From positions 25,689,290 to 25,753,289 of the forward strand of contig CM065711.1 of NCBI GenBank assembly GCA_017654935.2: a stretch of DNA of 64,000 nt. The letters are read 5' to 3'. The position numbers were made by a program, and so were the translations under genes. Below the pieces are notes generated by a model, which was given only the letters and a program-made list of their open reading frames with translations, had not been told where the DNA came from and searched no databases. Below are positions 43,280-54,700 of this stretch, piece by piece (within the stretch, counting starts at the first letter, position 1; the number at the start of each line of letters is the position of its first letter). Source of the stretch: Phymorhynchus buccinoides (lineage: Eukaryota > Mollusca > Gastropoda > Neogastropoda > Raphitomidae).

Positions 43280-46200
43280 TTTGTTTGGCTACAACAGATT
43301 TATTCAAATGAGGCACACAACACATACAGCAGTACTAAGTTAACATGAGTAAAGCAAACAGCCTAGCTTTATACAAGGCACTCCAACATTTTTTCATTAC
43401 TAAGTTCTTGGCTGCCACAAGTATTGAAATAACAGACACATCAAAATTAGTGTACAATGGAAGCAAAACAAATAAAACATAACTTTACCACCAAAACCAT
43501 GGAATCAAAACAACGATTAATAATCACATACAACTCTCCTAATCAATTTTGTCTTTGGGTTGCAGGCAGACTGAGACACGCCCCGGTTGAAACTGCAATC
43601 AAATCAATATTTTCATCACGGAAACTATACCAACCAGGGCTTAAATGTAGCGAGTCCAATAAGGACACCATTAGAGACAGGTTTCTGCCAACTCTGTTTG
43701 ACAGTTGGATGAAAATTAACTAATAGACTCATGTATTGTTCTATTTTCATTTTGGTTTTTATCACAGCTAGCCAAACAAAAGTCAATGATAAGTTGTTTT
43801 GACATCGTCGGTAATAAATAAGTCGATAGTATGTTTCTACGGGCCTGTCTGGAAAAGGGACAGTGACAGAGAAAAGTGACATGCATCTTCGACGGCGTTA
43901 CAAGTACAAGCTGGGGTTTGTTTCAGAATATGTCGTTGGAATAAATCATTACGCAAATCACTCAGTTGGATTCTTATTTACAAATAATTATTTAAGACAG
44001 TCGATTCTTGTAATAGTAATAAGGGGGAACTGTGCTATCATTCGCTACTGGAAAACGCTTTAAATCGCACTGCTTGATATTCTCCCGGAGGCTATTCCAA
44101 AGGCAGTAGTGGGATGGAAAATAAGAAGATTTATAAGTTCTAATCTACATCTAGGCAACTTGTCTCTCTATGGGATATCGTCTATGGTAGGGATTGATTG
44201 ATGCATTAGTTGGGGGAGGCAATTGAGAAATACATAGGTTACAGAACGTTTTGACGAATTTTTGTAATACAAAATTATTTTATGACGACGCCCACCTTCT
44301 TTAAGATGTGATCATGTTTCAAGTATATAGCTTTTGATGGCTAGTCCTCGGACTGAGCAGTAATTGTTCTGGAGTGCTCCATATGTATTTTGTTTCAGAT
44401 CTTCTGCTTGTTTAGTCTAAATGGGGCAAAATAAAGATTTTTGCATGTTAAAAGCGTTTACGACTTAGTCGGTATTTGTATATACTAAGGCAGCACAATG
44501 CTTACACTTAGATAGAATAGATTTGATATGGACATTCCACTTGCAATTTTTTGAATGAATAACTCCTAGATGTTGTTGTGGTTGTCATGTCTCTGGAAGT
44601 CTACTCGTTAAATATTAATGGTTTGTGTGTGGGAGGAAGTCTTTGTTAGAGATTGTCATCATAAGTTTTTGGTTTGATTAATTTTAACTTTCGCACGTTG
44701 AATGCCATCTGCTAATCTTTTCTAAATCCGAATTCAAATTTATGTTCGTATGTCATATTTTTTCAAGGGCCTAATACATATTAGTATCAATCAGCAAAAG
44801 CTTGATGATAGATTCAACTGTCATTTACAATATCATTAAAATAACAAGACAGATAGAGGTTCCAAGGCAGAAACCTTGGCGGGACGCTCTGCCGACACAG
44901 GGAGATAAGGGGATTTACTACCTTTTAGAGACACTGCTTGCGTGCGCTCCTTAAATAGTGGGCAAACCACTCAAGCAACTGTCCACGAATACCAAGTGCA
45001 AAGAGTTTGTTACAGCACAAGCTTGTGGCCACAACCTTTGTCAACGCCTTAGAAGTATGTCAAGCAAACTACCTGCCCTGTTGTCTTAGAATCTAAAAAA
45101 AATGCAAAGTCGTCATAAATACCTAACAACTGATAGACTGTGAGTCCATTGGAATATCCAGATTGTGCTGTTGTTAAAAGGTTATTGTCGGTAAGGGTAT
45201 TTGAAGACATGTTTTTGCAAACATTTTTCCATACTTTGCCTATGCAAACTCATAAAGATATGGAACGTGAGTTTTTCACACTTTGGTCTAATCGCCCTTT
45301 TTTGAATATGGGAGTGACAGGGGCCACCTTCCAAACAGATGGAAATTGGCCTAGTAACGAACGATTGAACAGGCGTGTCAGGGCTTCACAAATAAAAAAT
45401 CTCCGCGCGCTTTACGTATTTTATTATGAATTCGTCCGGGGGCCCACAGCTTTACCAGGGTCAGTACTTTTTCAATACACAGAACGAGCATCTGGTGTAG
45501 ACTATTGGTTTATGGAGCCTTGAAATTCGTTAATCTAGGAATGGTTCAGCTGGCTTACACATGGAGCTTGAGCGAAAAATATTTATTAATGCTTAGCCTT
45601 TTCCTTGGAAGTGTAACGGTTGTGTTATTATCTTGAATTGGGGACTTTCATCTTGTGCATGTTTTTAGTTAAAATGAATGTTCTTACAAGCTTCCAACCA
45701 TCCTAGACCAAAACGATTGGAAGAAATCCGATATATAGTTCAACTTTTTCTTATTCTATTTATCTGTAAGGTGTCGTCGGACACGACGAAACAGAGGCAG
45801 GTCCAGTCAAAATTGAAATTGTTTGCCAGTTTGTGGATTGTGGTTTTTCTGTTAATTAGTTTTTTTATATTTATATCGTGATCCATGAGCATCCGCTCAT
45901 CTATGTTAACCCTCTTTCACTGCGATAAACAGATTTTTGCTATTGTCATTATTGATCGAGAATTTTCAGTCAACTCACCAATTGTTTATTGATAATATTT
46001 CTTCCCAGACAACATTCGTTAGTTCTGTTATCAGTTTTTTGGACATCTAATTTGGAGTAGTTAAATATTGTGCGTTGTACTGGTTCTAAGTGTATTTTTG
46101 GTGTTTTAGAACAACATCTGGGCCTGATGATCGTCTACAATTGAGATAATACTCTTGGCTTGGATCAATTCAGGACATGGTGTTCTATAATATCAATTAT

Positions 46201-46880
46201 TAGTAGATTATGTTCAGTGGTGCGGGTTGGCTTGTTGACTAACTGGATACATTATTAGTCAAATGATGTGCTGAAGAGAGGCGCGGGGCTGGTTGGTACA
46301 ATCAGGCATTAAATCTCCAAGAATTATATATGGATGAGGAGTGTTTCCTGCGAGTTGGACTGTTGGTCAACTAAATTCCAGTATTTAGCAGCTGCATGGT
46401 GGCCTATAGAATGTTCCTAAAGTTAAAGTGTTCTGGTCAACTGTATTCTCCACCCACACTGCCTCTAGGTCCGCACTACACAAGGCTGGTCTAGGTTTAG
46501 CAAACTAAATTAAATTCCAAGTACACGCGACACCGCCGTGTTGGTCACCGAGGCCTGTCACGCGCCTATGGGGGTTGGAACAGGGATTAGTATTTTGGTT
46601 ATCAGGAGTAGCGTCTTGAAAACACAGGTTTCGATCAGTTATTATATCAAAGCGCTTGCTTCGCATTGGGACTAATGGGATTTTCTAATTGACTACGTGT
46701 CCTTGATATGATCGCAGATATCCTTCTAATTTGATGTCCACTGGACCTTGGATTGGGATGAACATTCCCGCAGTTGCATATAACTGAACAACCACATCAC
46801 AAGATACACTGTCAGGCTGTTAAGTGCACCATGCACAATGGGTACGTAGTCCACTAAAATCGCATTGGTTTATTACAAAA
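43280..46880 (-). pseudogene. Retroelement B, third copy, indel-rich
   Basis: Collinear with 9,446-13,117 in the same orientation: AATAAA at 43,299-43,304 (minus), Cys/His end near 43,860-43,930, reverse transcriptase about 44,300-45,400, APE about 45,880-46,860 including the 2A-like motif near 46,740-46,772. Reading frames break every few dozen bases. Where I compared diagnostic sites it agrees with the left arm (LQK-type AAACATTTTTCC, GGCAGGTCC). Confidence 0.75.
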
Positions 46881-47190
46881 GCCAGCATACACACATGCAG
46901 GAGCGTATCCGCATTCACACAACATATATACCACGCCACATACAATACACACAAACACCACACCAGTCACGTATCGCACACACCACACATGTCCACATCG
47001 CACACACACATATTAATATAATATATTATGTTTCGTTAATAAAACATTATGTGGTCTTACTTAAAGTGTGCTGTCTCTGGCTTGCAAGGCTTTAGGAAAT
47101 TTATAAATTTCCTGCCCGCAAAATTCAGGGAAATTTATAAATTTCCTGAAAATGTTAGGAAATTTGCAAATTTACTGTAACATATATATA
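46881..47190. repeat. CA/TA microsatellite and AT-rich palindromic words (third copy)
   Basis: No gene. Includes a perfect 20-bp palindrome AGGAAATTTATAAATTTCCT at 47,094-47,113 and a second near-perfect one at 47,127-47,148. Similarity to the arms stops after ATTTACTGTAACATATATAT near 47,190. Confidence 0.75.
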
Positions 47191-48271
47191 TATATATCTA
47201 CCGTGGAGTGTCCTTGACAAGCGTTGTTAGTAAAATTTACACGCACATTTCAAATAAAAGGTTAACTGCATGGGCAGAGCAAGAGGAAAAAATTATAGAA
47301 GAACAGGCAGGTTTTTAGAAAAGACTATAGTACAATTGACCACATGTTCACACTATATGCCATTGTCCAAAACTATTTATTGAGGAATAAAAAAACTGTA
47401 TTTAGCCTTCGTGGATTTCCGCAAGGCTTTTGATTCGGTTGATAGAAATATTTTGTGGGATATACTGAGAAAAACAGGGGTTAAGGGTAAACTATATAAT
47501 TCATTAAAAGGAATTTATAATTCAGTGCTGGCCTGTGTTCGGGACAAGAACTTATATTCTGACTTTTTCAACTGTCCGGGGGGAGTTAAGCAAGGGTGCT
47601 TATTATGTCCACAAATATTCTCCTTCTTTATAACGGAATAAAAAAAAAAACAAAAAACAAAAAAGAAAAACTGGCCCTAGAGATCAATAAAAAAGGAAGA
47701 CATGGGATACAGTTATTACTTAATGCAGTTGAAATTTTACTATTACTATTTGCAGACGATGTAATTTTGCTCTCTGATACTGTAGTAGGTCTACAAAGTC
47801 AGTTAAATGCTTTAAAGGAAGAATCGGATAGATTACACCTAACGGTTAACTTAGACAAGACGAAAATTATGGTGTTCAGAATGGGAGGTTATTTAGCATC
47901 ACAGGAAAAATGGTGGTACGGTAATGTCGAAGTGCAAGTAACAAACAGCTACAAATATTTAGGATGAGTCTTTACGACTAAATTAAGCATGAGTAGGGCA
48001 TGGCAAGAAATGTATAGGAAAGGAAGAAGAGGTGTGATTGATATTTTACGATCATTAAAAAGACTGAAGTGTATTGATCCAGCTACTTTCTGGAAACTCT
48101 TTGATACCCAAGTGGAACCAATGATAACCTATGGAGCAGAAGTATTGGGGCTATTGAAAAATGAATTGGTGGAAAAAGTGCACACGTTAGCCATTAAGCG
48201 TTTTCTAAATATCCCCTTACATAGTTCTAATAAAATGGCATACAGGGAGACAGGAAGATATCCTTTACAGT
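47191..48271 (+). pseudogene. Retroelement D: reverse transcriptase fragment
   Basis: Not related to retroelements A or B. Segments 47,411-47,641, 47,596-47,967 and 47,989-48,273 give motif A DFRKAFDSVDRNILW, motif B GVKQGCLLCPQIFSFF, motif C LLLFADDVILLSDT with both aspartates, a thumb with NLDKTKIMVFRMGG and SYKYLG, then AIKRFLNIPLHSSNKMAYRE. One frameshift and one stop interrupt it. The last part aligns in layout with the linker of retroelement C (RDIGWLPLQN versus RETGRYPLQ), so C and D may be one family. It is cut exactly at the pPolB terminus at 48,272. Confidence 0.82.
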
Positions 48272-50815
48272 AGAGAACAGTATAATGCCAATTCGGACTC
48301 AGTATCGGTTTTGGTTTTGGTTTTACTCCTCTATTTATTTAAAAACAACCAAAAACCACTACTTTTAGGGGCAAAAAAATCCGCCCCTTTACCCCCATTT
48401 TAGATACAAAACCACTACTTTAAGGGTAAAAAAAAGCAAAAAATCAGACTTTTTTAAACCCCATTTTAGATACAAAAACACTACTTTAAGGGGTAAAAAA
48501 AGAGTAAAAATCCGCCTCCTCTTTATTCTGTTAATTCGGAGGAAAAAACACTACTTTTAGGGGTGAAAAAAATTAATCTATTTTTAATTGAAATAAATAA
48601 TTTGGGTTAGAAAAAAGAACTCAAACATGAACAATGACAACTGATGAAAATTAATTGAAAGGGCACAAAAAAATTTTAGACAAAGTTTTTAAAGAAACGG
48701 ATTTAGAAGTTATTGATCCCAAAAATGTACTGGAAAGTGTAAAACATGCTATTTCGCAAATACCTGAAAAACTGATAATAGAACCACCAGTTAAAGTAAT
48801 GTTAACAGTTTATGTCGATTATGAAACAGTTCAAGGTGAGCAGCTTCAAGTATGGGTCTCTACTAAACAACAAGTAGTTCTTTCTTATAATGAATTTACA
48901 GAAAACTGGGCAAACGAAATGATTACCCAGTTCATTAACGCATCAGAAGAGGCAAAACTGAGAGGATCTGGTTGGTCAGAAGGCGGAGTATTAGAAATCA
49001 AATTAAAGGAGAGTAAATATGCGCCAATCGTAGGAAACGCATTTATTACTCTACATAAAGTTTTAGTTTTAAAACGTGCAGTACTAAACATTAAAAATTC
49101 AGATGACCGATGTTTTATGTGGTGCGTTTTAGCTAAACTACAGTATATAAAAAAGAATGCAGAGAGAGTAACTAACTATCAAGAATACATGCTTGAACTG
49201 AATTTTGAGGGTATTGAATTTCCTGTTAGTGTAGATAAAACTTGATCAGACTTTGAAGAACAAAACAAACCTATATCAGTTAACGTCTACACATGGTCAT
49301 CAGAAGAAAAACCTTAAACCAATGCCGTGTATCAAAGAACACATCCCCTCATTTAGTAATGATCCCGATAAAAATGCATGTCGATCTACTCTTGACTAAC
49401 AGATGAAACAAAAACGCATTACCATTATACATTAATTCGTACAATGGAGCAGTCTACTTATTCAGTTTACCTTCAAAAAAAATGGGGGCGGGGCCCCCCA
49501 TAAACAAGAATTCTGTCGAAGATGTTTACAGAGTATTTATGCAGCAGTTGAACATAGAAAACATTGTAATTCATCTATTGACTGCGAAACCAAACTTATT
49601 ACTCCAAAAGAAGGAAGTAAGGTGGTCTTTAAAAACTGGAAGAAACTGCAATTAAGTCCTTATTTAATTTATGCTGACTTCGAATCTATCATCGTTCCGT
49701 ATCAAGGACCAGCTCCTAAAAATCTTCCTAAAACTGTTTTATTGAATAATCATCAAATCTGTTCATGCGCATTTATTGTTTGTTAGATCGGATGGTAAAC
49801 ATTCAAAACCAGAACATTATAGGGGACCTGATGCTGCAAAAACGATTCTTATTACATATGACATACCAAGCGAGATGAGGTTGTGCTAATCAACTTAGAT
49901 TTACTTGATTTAATCGGATGATGCCGCGAAGATTTAATTCAATTTGAGAATCAGCTACTCTGAATGTTTAAAAGGTTTTATATGCAAGAATGAGAGAACC
50001 TTGATTTGATCCAAACAACCATAAAGTAAGAGACCACGATCATATTAGTGGAAAGTTCCGAGGAGCAGCACACAGTAAATGTATTTGTGCAGTTAAAAGT
50101 TTTGAACCAAAGGAATGGGAACTGCCTATATTCTTTCACATATCTACGTTGGTTATGATTCCCCCTTAATTCTACAAGCAGTGGAAAATTTCTATACAAG
50201 CAGTGGACTGATTGATTTAAAAATAATCCACTTGTATATTGCTCAGTCTTTCAGAAAAGTTACAATGACGTTTACATTAACACATTAGGTCAATTATTTT
50301 TTTATGATTCACTACAACATCTGGGGGGTTCGTTAGATTCTTTAGGGAAATCGTTAAGCAAATTACCTATAACAGAAAAATACTTTGATTCTAGTCTTGC
50401 ACTAAAAGGAATCTATCCTTACGAGTACATGGATAGTTGGGATAAATTCAATGATTTAAGTCTTCCCCCCAAAAGCGCATTCTACTCTAGTTTAAAAGGA
50501 AAATATATAAGCGACTCTGACTACAACCATGCACATTCAACGTGGGAAAAGTTAAACTGTCAGACCATGGGAGACTACCACGATGCTTACTTGAAGGCTG
50601 ACGTTTGTTTGCTTGCGGACGTGTTTGAAAATTACAGAAAAACGTGTATGAAACATTACAGTCTAGACCCTGCTCATTATATTTCTGCTCCTGGTAATGA
50701 GTTGGGATGCTTTCTTAAGGTTTGCCAAAATACAGATTGACTTACTTGCTGATCTACCCATACTACAGATGATTGAAGACGGACTACGTGGAGAATAGTA
50801 TGGCCTACACTAGTT
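48272..50815 (+). mobile_element. pPolB element, third (diverged) copy, terminus to mid-polymerase
   Basis: Begins with AGAGAACAGTATAATGCC and then the subterminal TTTTGG repeats, A-rich tandem repeats (48,345-48,580) and the polymerase start. It is not a copy of either arm: the N-terminal domain differs (NEMITQFINA versus NDLITKFINA, SDDRCFM versus SDNKCFM, LQYIKKN versus LHYVKKN). The left flank is retroelement D instead of B. It ends at the turn-around near 50,816. Confidence 0.78.
48625..50810 (+). pseudogene. pPolB polymerase, third copy, partial
   Basis: The N-terminal domain is open at 48,655-49,245 and keeps the Trp codon that is TAG in the right arm. After 49,245 single-base indels are frequent, with an inserted G/C block near 49,485. 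This copy has one Exo II unit and keeps a segment near 50,018-50,060 (KVRDHDHISGKFRGAAHSKC) that is deleted and frameshifted in both arms, so it represents the older state there. It keeps the Exo III region (frame 50,429-50,740: ADVCLLADVFENYRKTCM) and ends before motif A. Confidence 0.82.
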
Positions 50816-53314
50816 AGTTGCAATAACTGTGTGAGCCATACTAATTTCCTCCACGTAGTCCGTCTTCATCATCTTAGTAATGGGTAGGTTGGTGAGTAAA
50901 GTCAATCTTTTATTTTAGTAAATCTTAAGAAAGCATCCAACTCATACCAGGACTGTGTATAATTAGCAGGGTCTAGACTGAATGTGTCTACAGGTTTTTC
51001 TGTAATTTCAAATACTCCGCAAGCAAACAAACGTCAGCCTTCAGTAAGGCATCATGGTAGTCTCCCCGTCTGACAGTTTAACTTTTCCCACGTTGAATGC
51101 GCAGGGCGTAGTCAGAGTCACTTATATCTTTTCCTTTTACTAGAGAAGAATGCACCTTTGGAGGAAGACTTAATCATTGAATTTATCCACTATCCATGTA
51201 CTCGAAGGATAGATTCCTTTTCGTGCAGACTAGAATCAAAGATTTTTCTGTATAGTAATTTGCTAACGATTTCCCTAAAGAATCTAACGAAACCCCCGAT
51301 GTTGTAGTGAATCAATAAAAAGACAATTGACCTAATGTAAACGTCATGTACTTTTTCTGAAGACTGACAATCAATTGATTTTTTTGGAAGTACACGTCCC
51401 TGCTTGTATGAATTAAGTGGGAATCTAACACGTAGATTGTGAAGATATAGGCATTTCCATTCTTTGCTGTAAATTACGTGGGAATCTAACCACGTAGATT
51501 GTGAAGAATATAGCAGTTTCCAATTCTTTGGTTTTCAAACTTAACTGGCAAATTACATTTACTGTGTGCTGCTCCTCTGAACTTTCCACTAATAAGATCG
51601 TGGTAATCGGGTCTCTTCTGCATAAACCTTTTCTACAAATCCCGCATTCATAGCTGATTCAAATTGAATTAAATCTTCGGCATCATTGATTAATCAGATA
51701 AATTACGTTGGTTTAGACAACTCATCTCGCTTGTATTCATATTTAATAAGATCGTTTTGGGGGGGCAGCATCAGGTCCCTAGATGTTCTGGGTTTGATGT
51801 TACGTCCGATCTACAACAATATTGCGTATGAACAGGATTTGATGATTATTCAATAAAACAGTTTTTTAGGAATTTTTTAGGATCTGGTCCTTTGATACGG
51901 AACAGATGTAGATTCGAAGGTCAGCATAATTAAATAAGGACTTAATTGCAGTTTCTTCCATTTTTAAAGAACACCCTTACTTCCTTCTTTCGGAGTAATA
52001 AGTTCCTATACAGTCAACGATGATACAATGTTTTCTATGTTCAACTGCTGCATAAATACTTTGGCATTCTCTGTAAACAGCTTCGAACAGAATTCCTTGT
52101 TTATGCCCATCTTTTGAAGTAAACTGAATAGTCTGCTCATTGTACGATTAATGTATAATGGTAATGTGTTTTGTTTCATCTTTAGAAAGAGTCGATCAAC
52201 ATGTGTTTTTATCGGGATCATTACTAATGGGGGAGTGTTTACTTGATACACGGATTGTTTAAGGTTTTCTGCTGATTACCAGTGGTAGACGTTAACTGAT
52301 AAGTTTTGTTTTTGTTTCTTCAACTGATCAATTTTTATCTCACTAACAGGAAATCATACCCTCAAATTCGTCAGCATGTATTCTTGATAAGTTAGTTAAC
52401 TCTCTCTGCATTCTTTTTCACATAATGTAGTTTAGCTAAAACCACCACATAAACTTTATTTATCTGATTCTAATGTTTAGTACTGCAGTTTTTAAAACTA
52501 AAACTTTAGGTAGAGTAATAAATGCGTTTTCTACGATTGGCGCATAATTTTACTCTCCTTTAATTGATTTCTAATACTCCGCCTTCTGACTAACCAGATC
52601 CTGTCATTTTTTTTTGCCTCTTCTGATGCGCTATGAACTTAGTATTAAGTCGTTTTCCAGTTTTCTGTAAATCATTATAAGAAAGAACTCTGTTGTTTAA
52701 GTAGAGACCCACACCCTGAAGTTGCTCCTTGAACTGTTTTTATAATCTACGTAACTGCTACATTACTTTAACGGGTGGTCTATTATCAGTTTTTCAGGTA
52801 TTTGCGAAATAGCATGTTTTACACTTTCCGTACATTTTTTGATCAATAACTCTAAATCCGTTTCTTTAAAACTTTGTCTAAATGCGCATTATTTCATCAT
52901 TTGTCATTGTCATGTTGATTCTTCTCTACCCCAATTATTTTATTTACTTAAAATATTAATTTTTTTACCCCTAAAATTAGTGTTTTTTCCTCCGAATTAA
53001 CAGAATAAAGGGAGGTGGATTTTTACTTTTTTTACCCCTTAAAGTAGTGGGTTTTTTGTATCTAAAATTGGGTTAAAAAAGTCTGATTTTTTGCTTTTTT
53101 TCACCTTAAGTAGTGTTTTTGCATCTAAAATGGGTTGAAAAGTCTGTTTTTTTCGTTTTTTTCAACCCTAAGTAGTGTTTTTTTATCTAAAATGGGGGTA
53201 AAGGGCGGATTTTTTTGGCCCCTAAAGGAGTGTTTTTTTTTATGTTTTTAAATAAATAGAGGAGTGACCGAAACCAACCGATACTGATCCAGAATTGGTT
53301 TTATACTGTTCTCT
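50816..53314 (-). pseudogene. pPolB element, fourth copy, mid-polymerase to terminus
   Basis: Minus-strand polymerase from the N-terminus near 52,910 to the turn-around, indel-rich throughout. It carries the 69-bp duplication (about 51,400-51,530) and the TAG of the right arm (CTGACTAACCAGATCC near 52,587), but reads like the left arm at the KKFPK site. A-rich tandem repeats at 52,960-53,235 and the element terminus at 53,314 follow, with flank GCCGCG as in the arms. Confidence 0.78.
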
Positions 53315-53339
53315 GCCGCGCTTACATATGCAATGTAGG

Positions 53340-53580
53340 CTTTCTATTCACTCACTCGAGCACAATTCCCAACAGTTACAAGCATAGAAACAAAAACCTT
53401 TATGAGCCAGGGCGGAGACTGCTGCCATCGCAGGGAAGAAACGGAAGAGGGTGATCGACAACACGTGTGTAACGGATGTGGTCATCTTTGTCCAGTTGGA
53501 ACGATACTCCACCGCGTGACAACCCAAGAGAGTTGTTGAGGTTTCATATCTAACCTGAAATCACCTACGATGAGCATTCT
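53340..53580 (+). pseudogene. ORF1-like fragment (fourth copy)
   Basis: Indel-rich equivalent of 30,028-30,243, recognisable from CTCGAGCACAATTCC and GTGATCGACAACACG. Frame not continuous. Confidence 0.5.
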
Positions 53581-54700
53581 GTTCTGTTTCGTTCCAGTTT
53601 ACTGTTTTCTGCTTTTTCCTGCATTTCTCTTTCTGTGTTTTTTTTCCCCATATTTCTGTGTTTTTGTATTTCATAGTTTTATTATACAAATATAAAATTT
53701 AAAAAAAGAAGTTTTTGATCCTAAAATTTTCTTATCCATCTTGTTTAACACGTTTATTACAATCGGTGTATGGAATAGTACATGTCACGCATTCTTGTGT
53801 AGTTTTAAGACTGTACATGACTGTCTATATATGAATGTACGAGTCTATATATATGACTGTACGAGTCGTATATATAAACTAATATGCATGCTCTATGTTG
53901 TAGCCTATATTGTGTAGCCTATATTGTGTACCTGTATGTGCTCTTCTGTGTTGATATTTTTGACTACGTGGACTTACATGGCCTTTATACGTGTACGTGT
54001 ATGTGCATATGTGTAAACTTATGTTATTGCTGACTGTGAGTGTGATTGAGTAGAACTGTGAGACAAGGCGTGTGTGTGTACGTGCGCTGTAATGCTGTTG
54101 TGTGTGAGTGTGGTCTCTGTTATGTGTGTGGCTTGTATGTGGGCGTGCTGTGTGAGTGGTATGCGTGCGTACACGCGCAATGTGCATGTGTATGTGTATG
54201 TGCATGCGTGTGTGTAGATGTGTGTGTTTGTTGTGTCATATATTGTTTATGTGTACGTATGTGTGCGTGATATGTGCATGCGCACGGGTAGGCTGTATGT
54301 AAAATATTGTATGTATAAATAATATGTGTTCAGTAAATTTTCTCAAATCATAATCTATCAATTTCCTAGAATTTTCAGTACATTTTGGCAAGTTACTTGT
54401 TTCACTCGGGGAATTTACAATTAACTAAAGAATTCGGAATTTATAAATATACTGAATTTTGTGGCAGGAATTTATAATTTCTAAAGAAAGCCTTGCATCA
54501 GAGCCCCCCCCCACCCCCCCCCCCCCCCCAAAAAAAAAAAAAACCCACAGCACACTTAAATTAGACCACATATGTTTTTAACGAACATATATATATATCT
54601 TACTATTGTGGGTGCGTTATGTGATATGTTGTGTGTGTTCGTACGACTGCGTGTGTGTTTGTGTGTATGTGTATGTGGCGTGGTATATATGTGTGTGATG
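53581..54700. repeat. Microsatellite spacer (fourth copy) with homopolymer blocks
   Basis: Partner of 30,244-31,367 with many indels. At 54,506-54,543 a block of about 25 C (with one A) followed by about 15 A replaces a few bases of normal sequence and looks like a base-calling artefact. No gene. Confidence 0.8.

Noticed and set aside
45140..45523. 127-aa plus-strand frame in the noisy copy of retroelement B
   Set aside because: Chance opening created by indels on the antisense strand of a reverse transcriptase.
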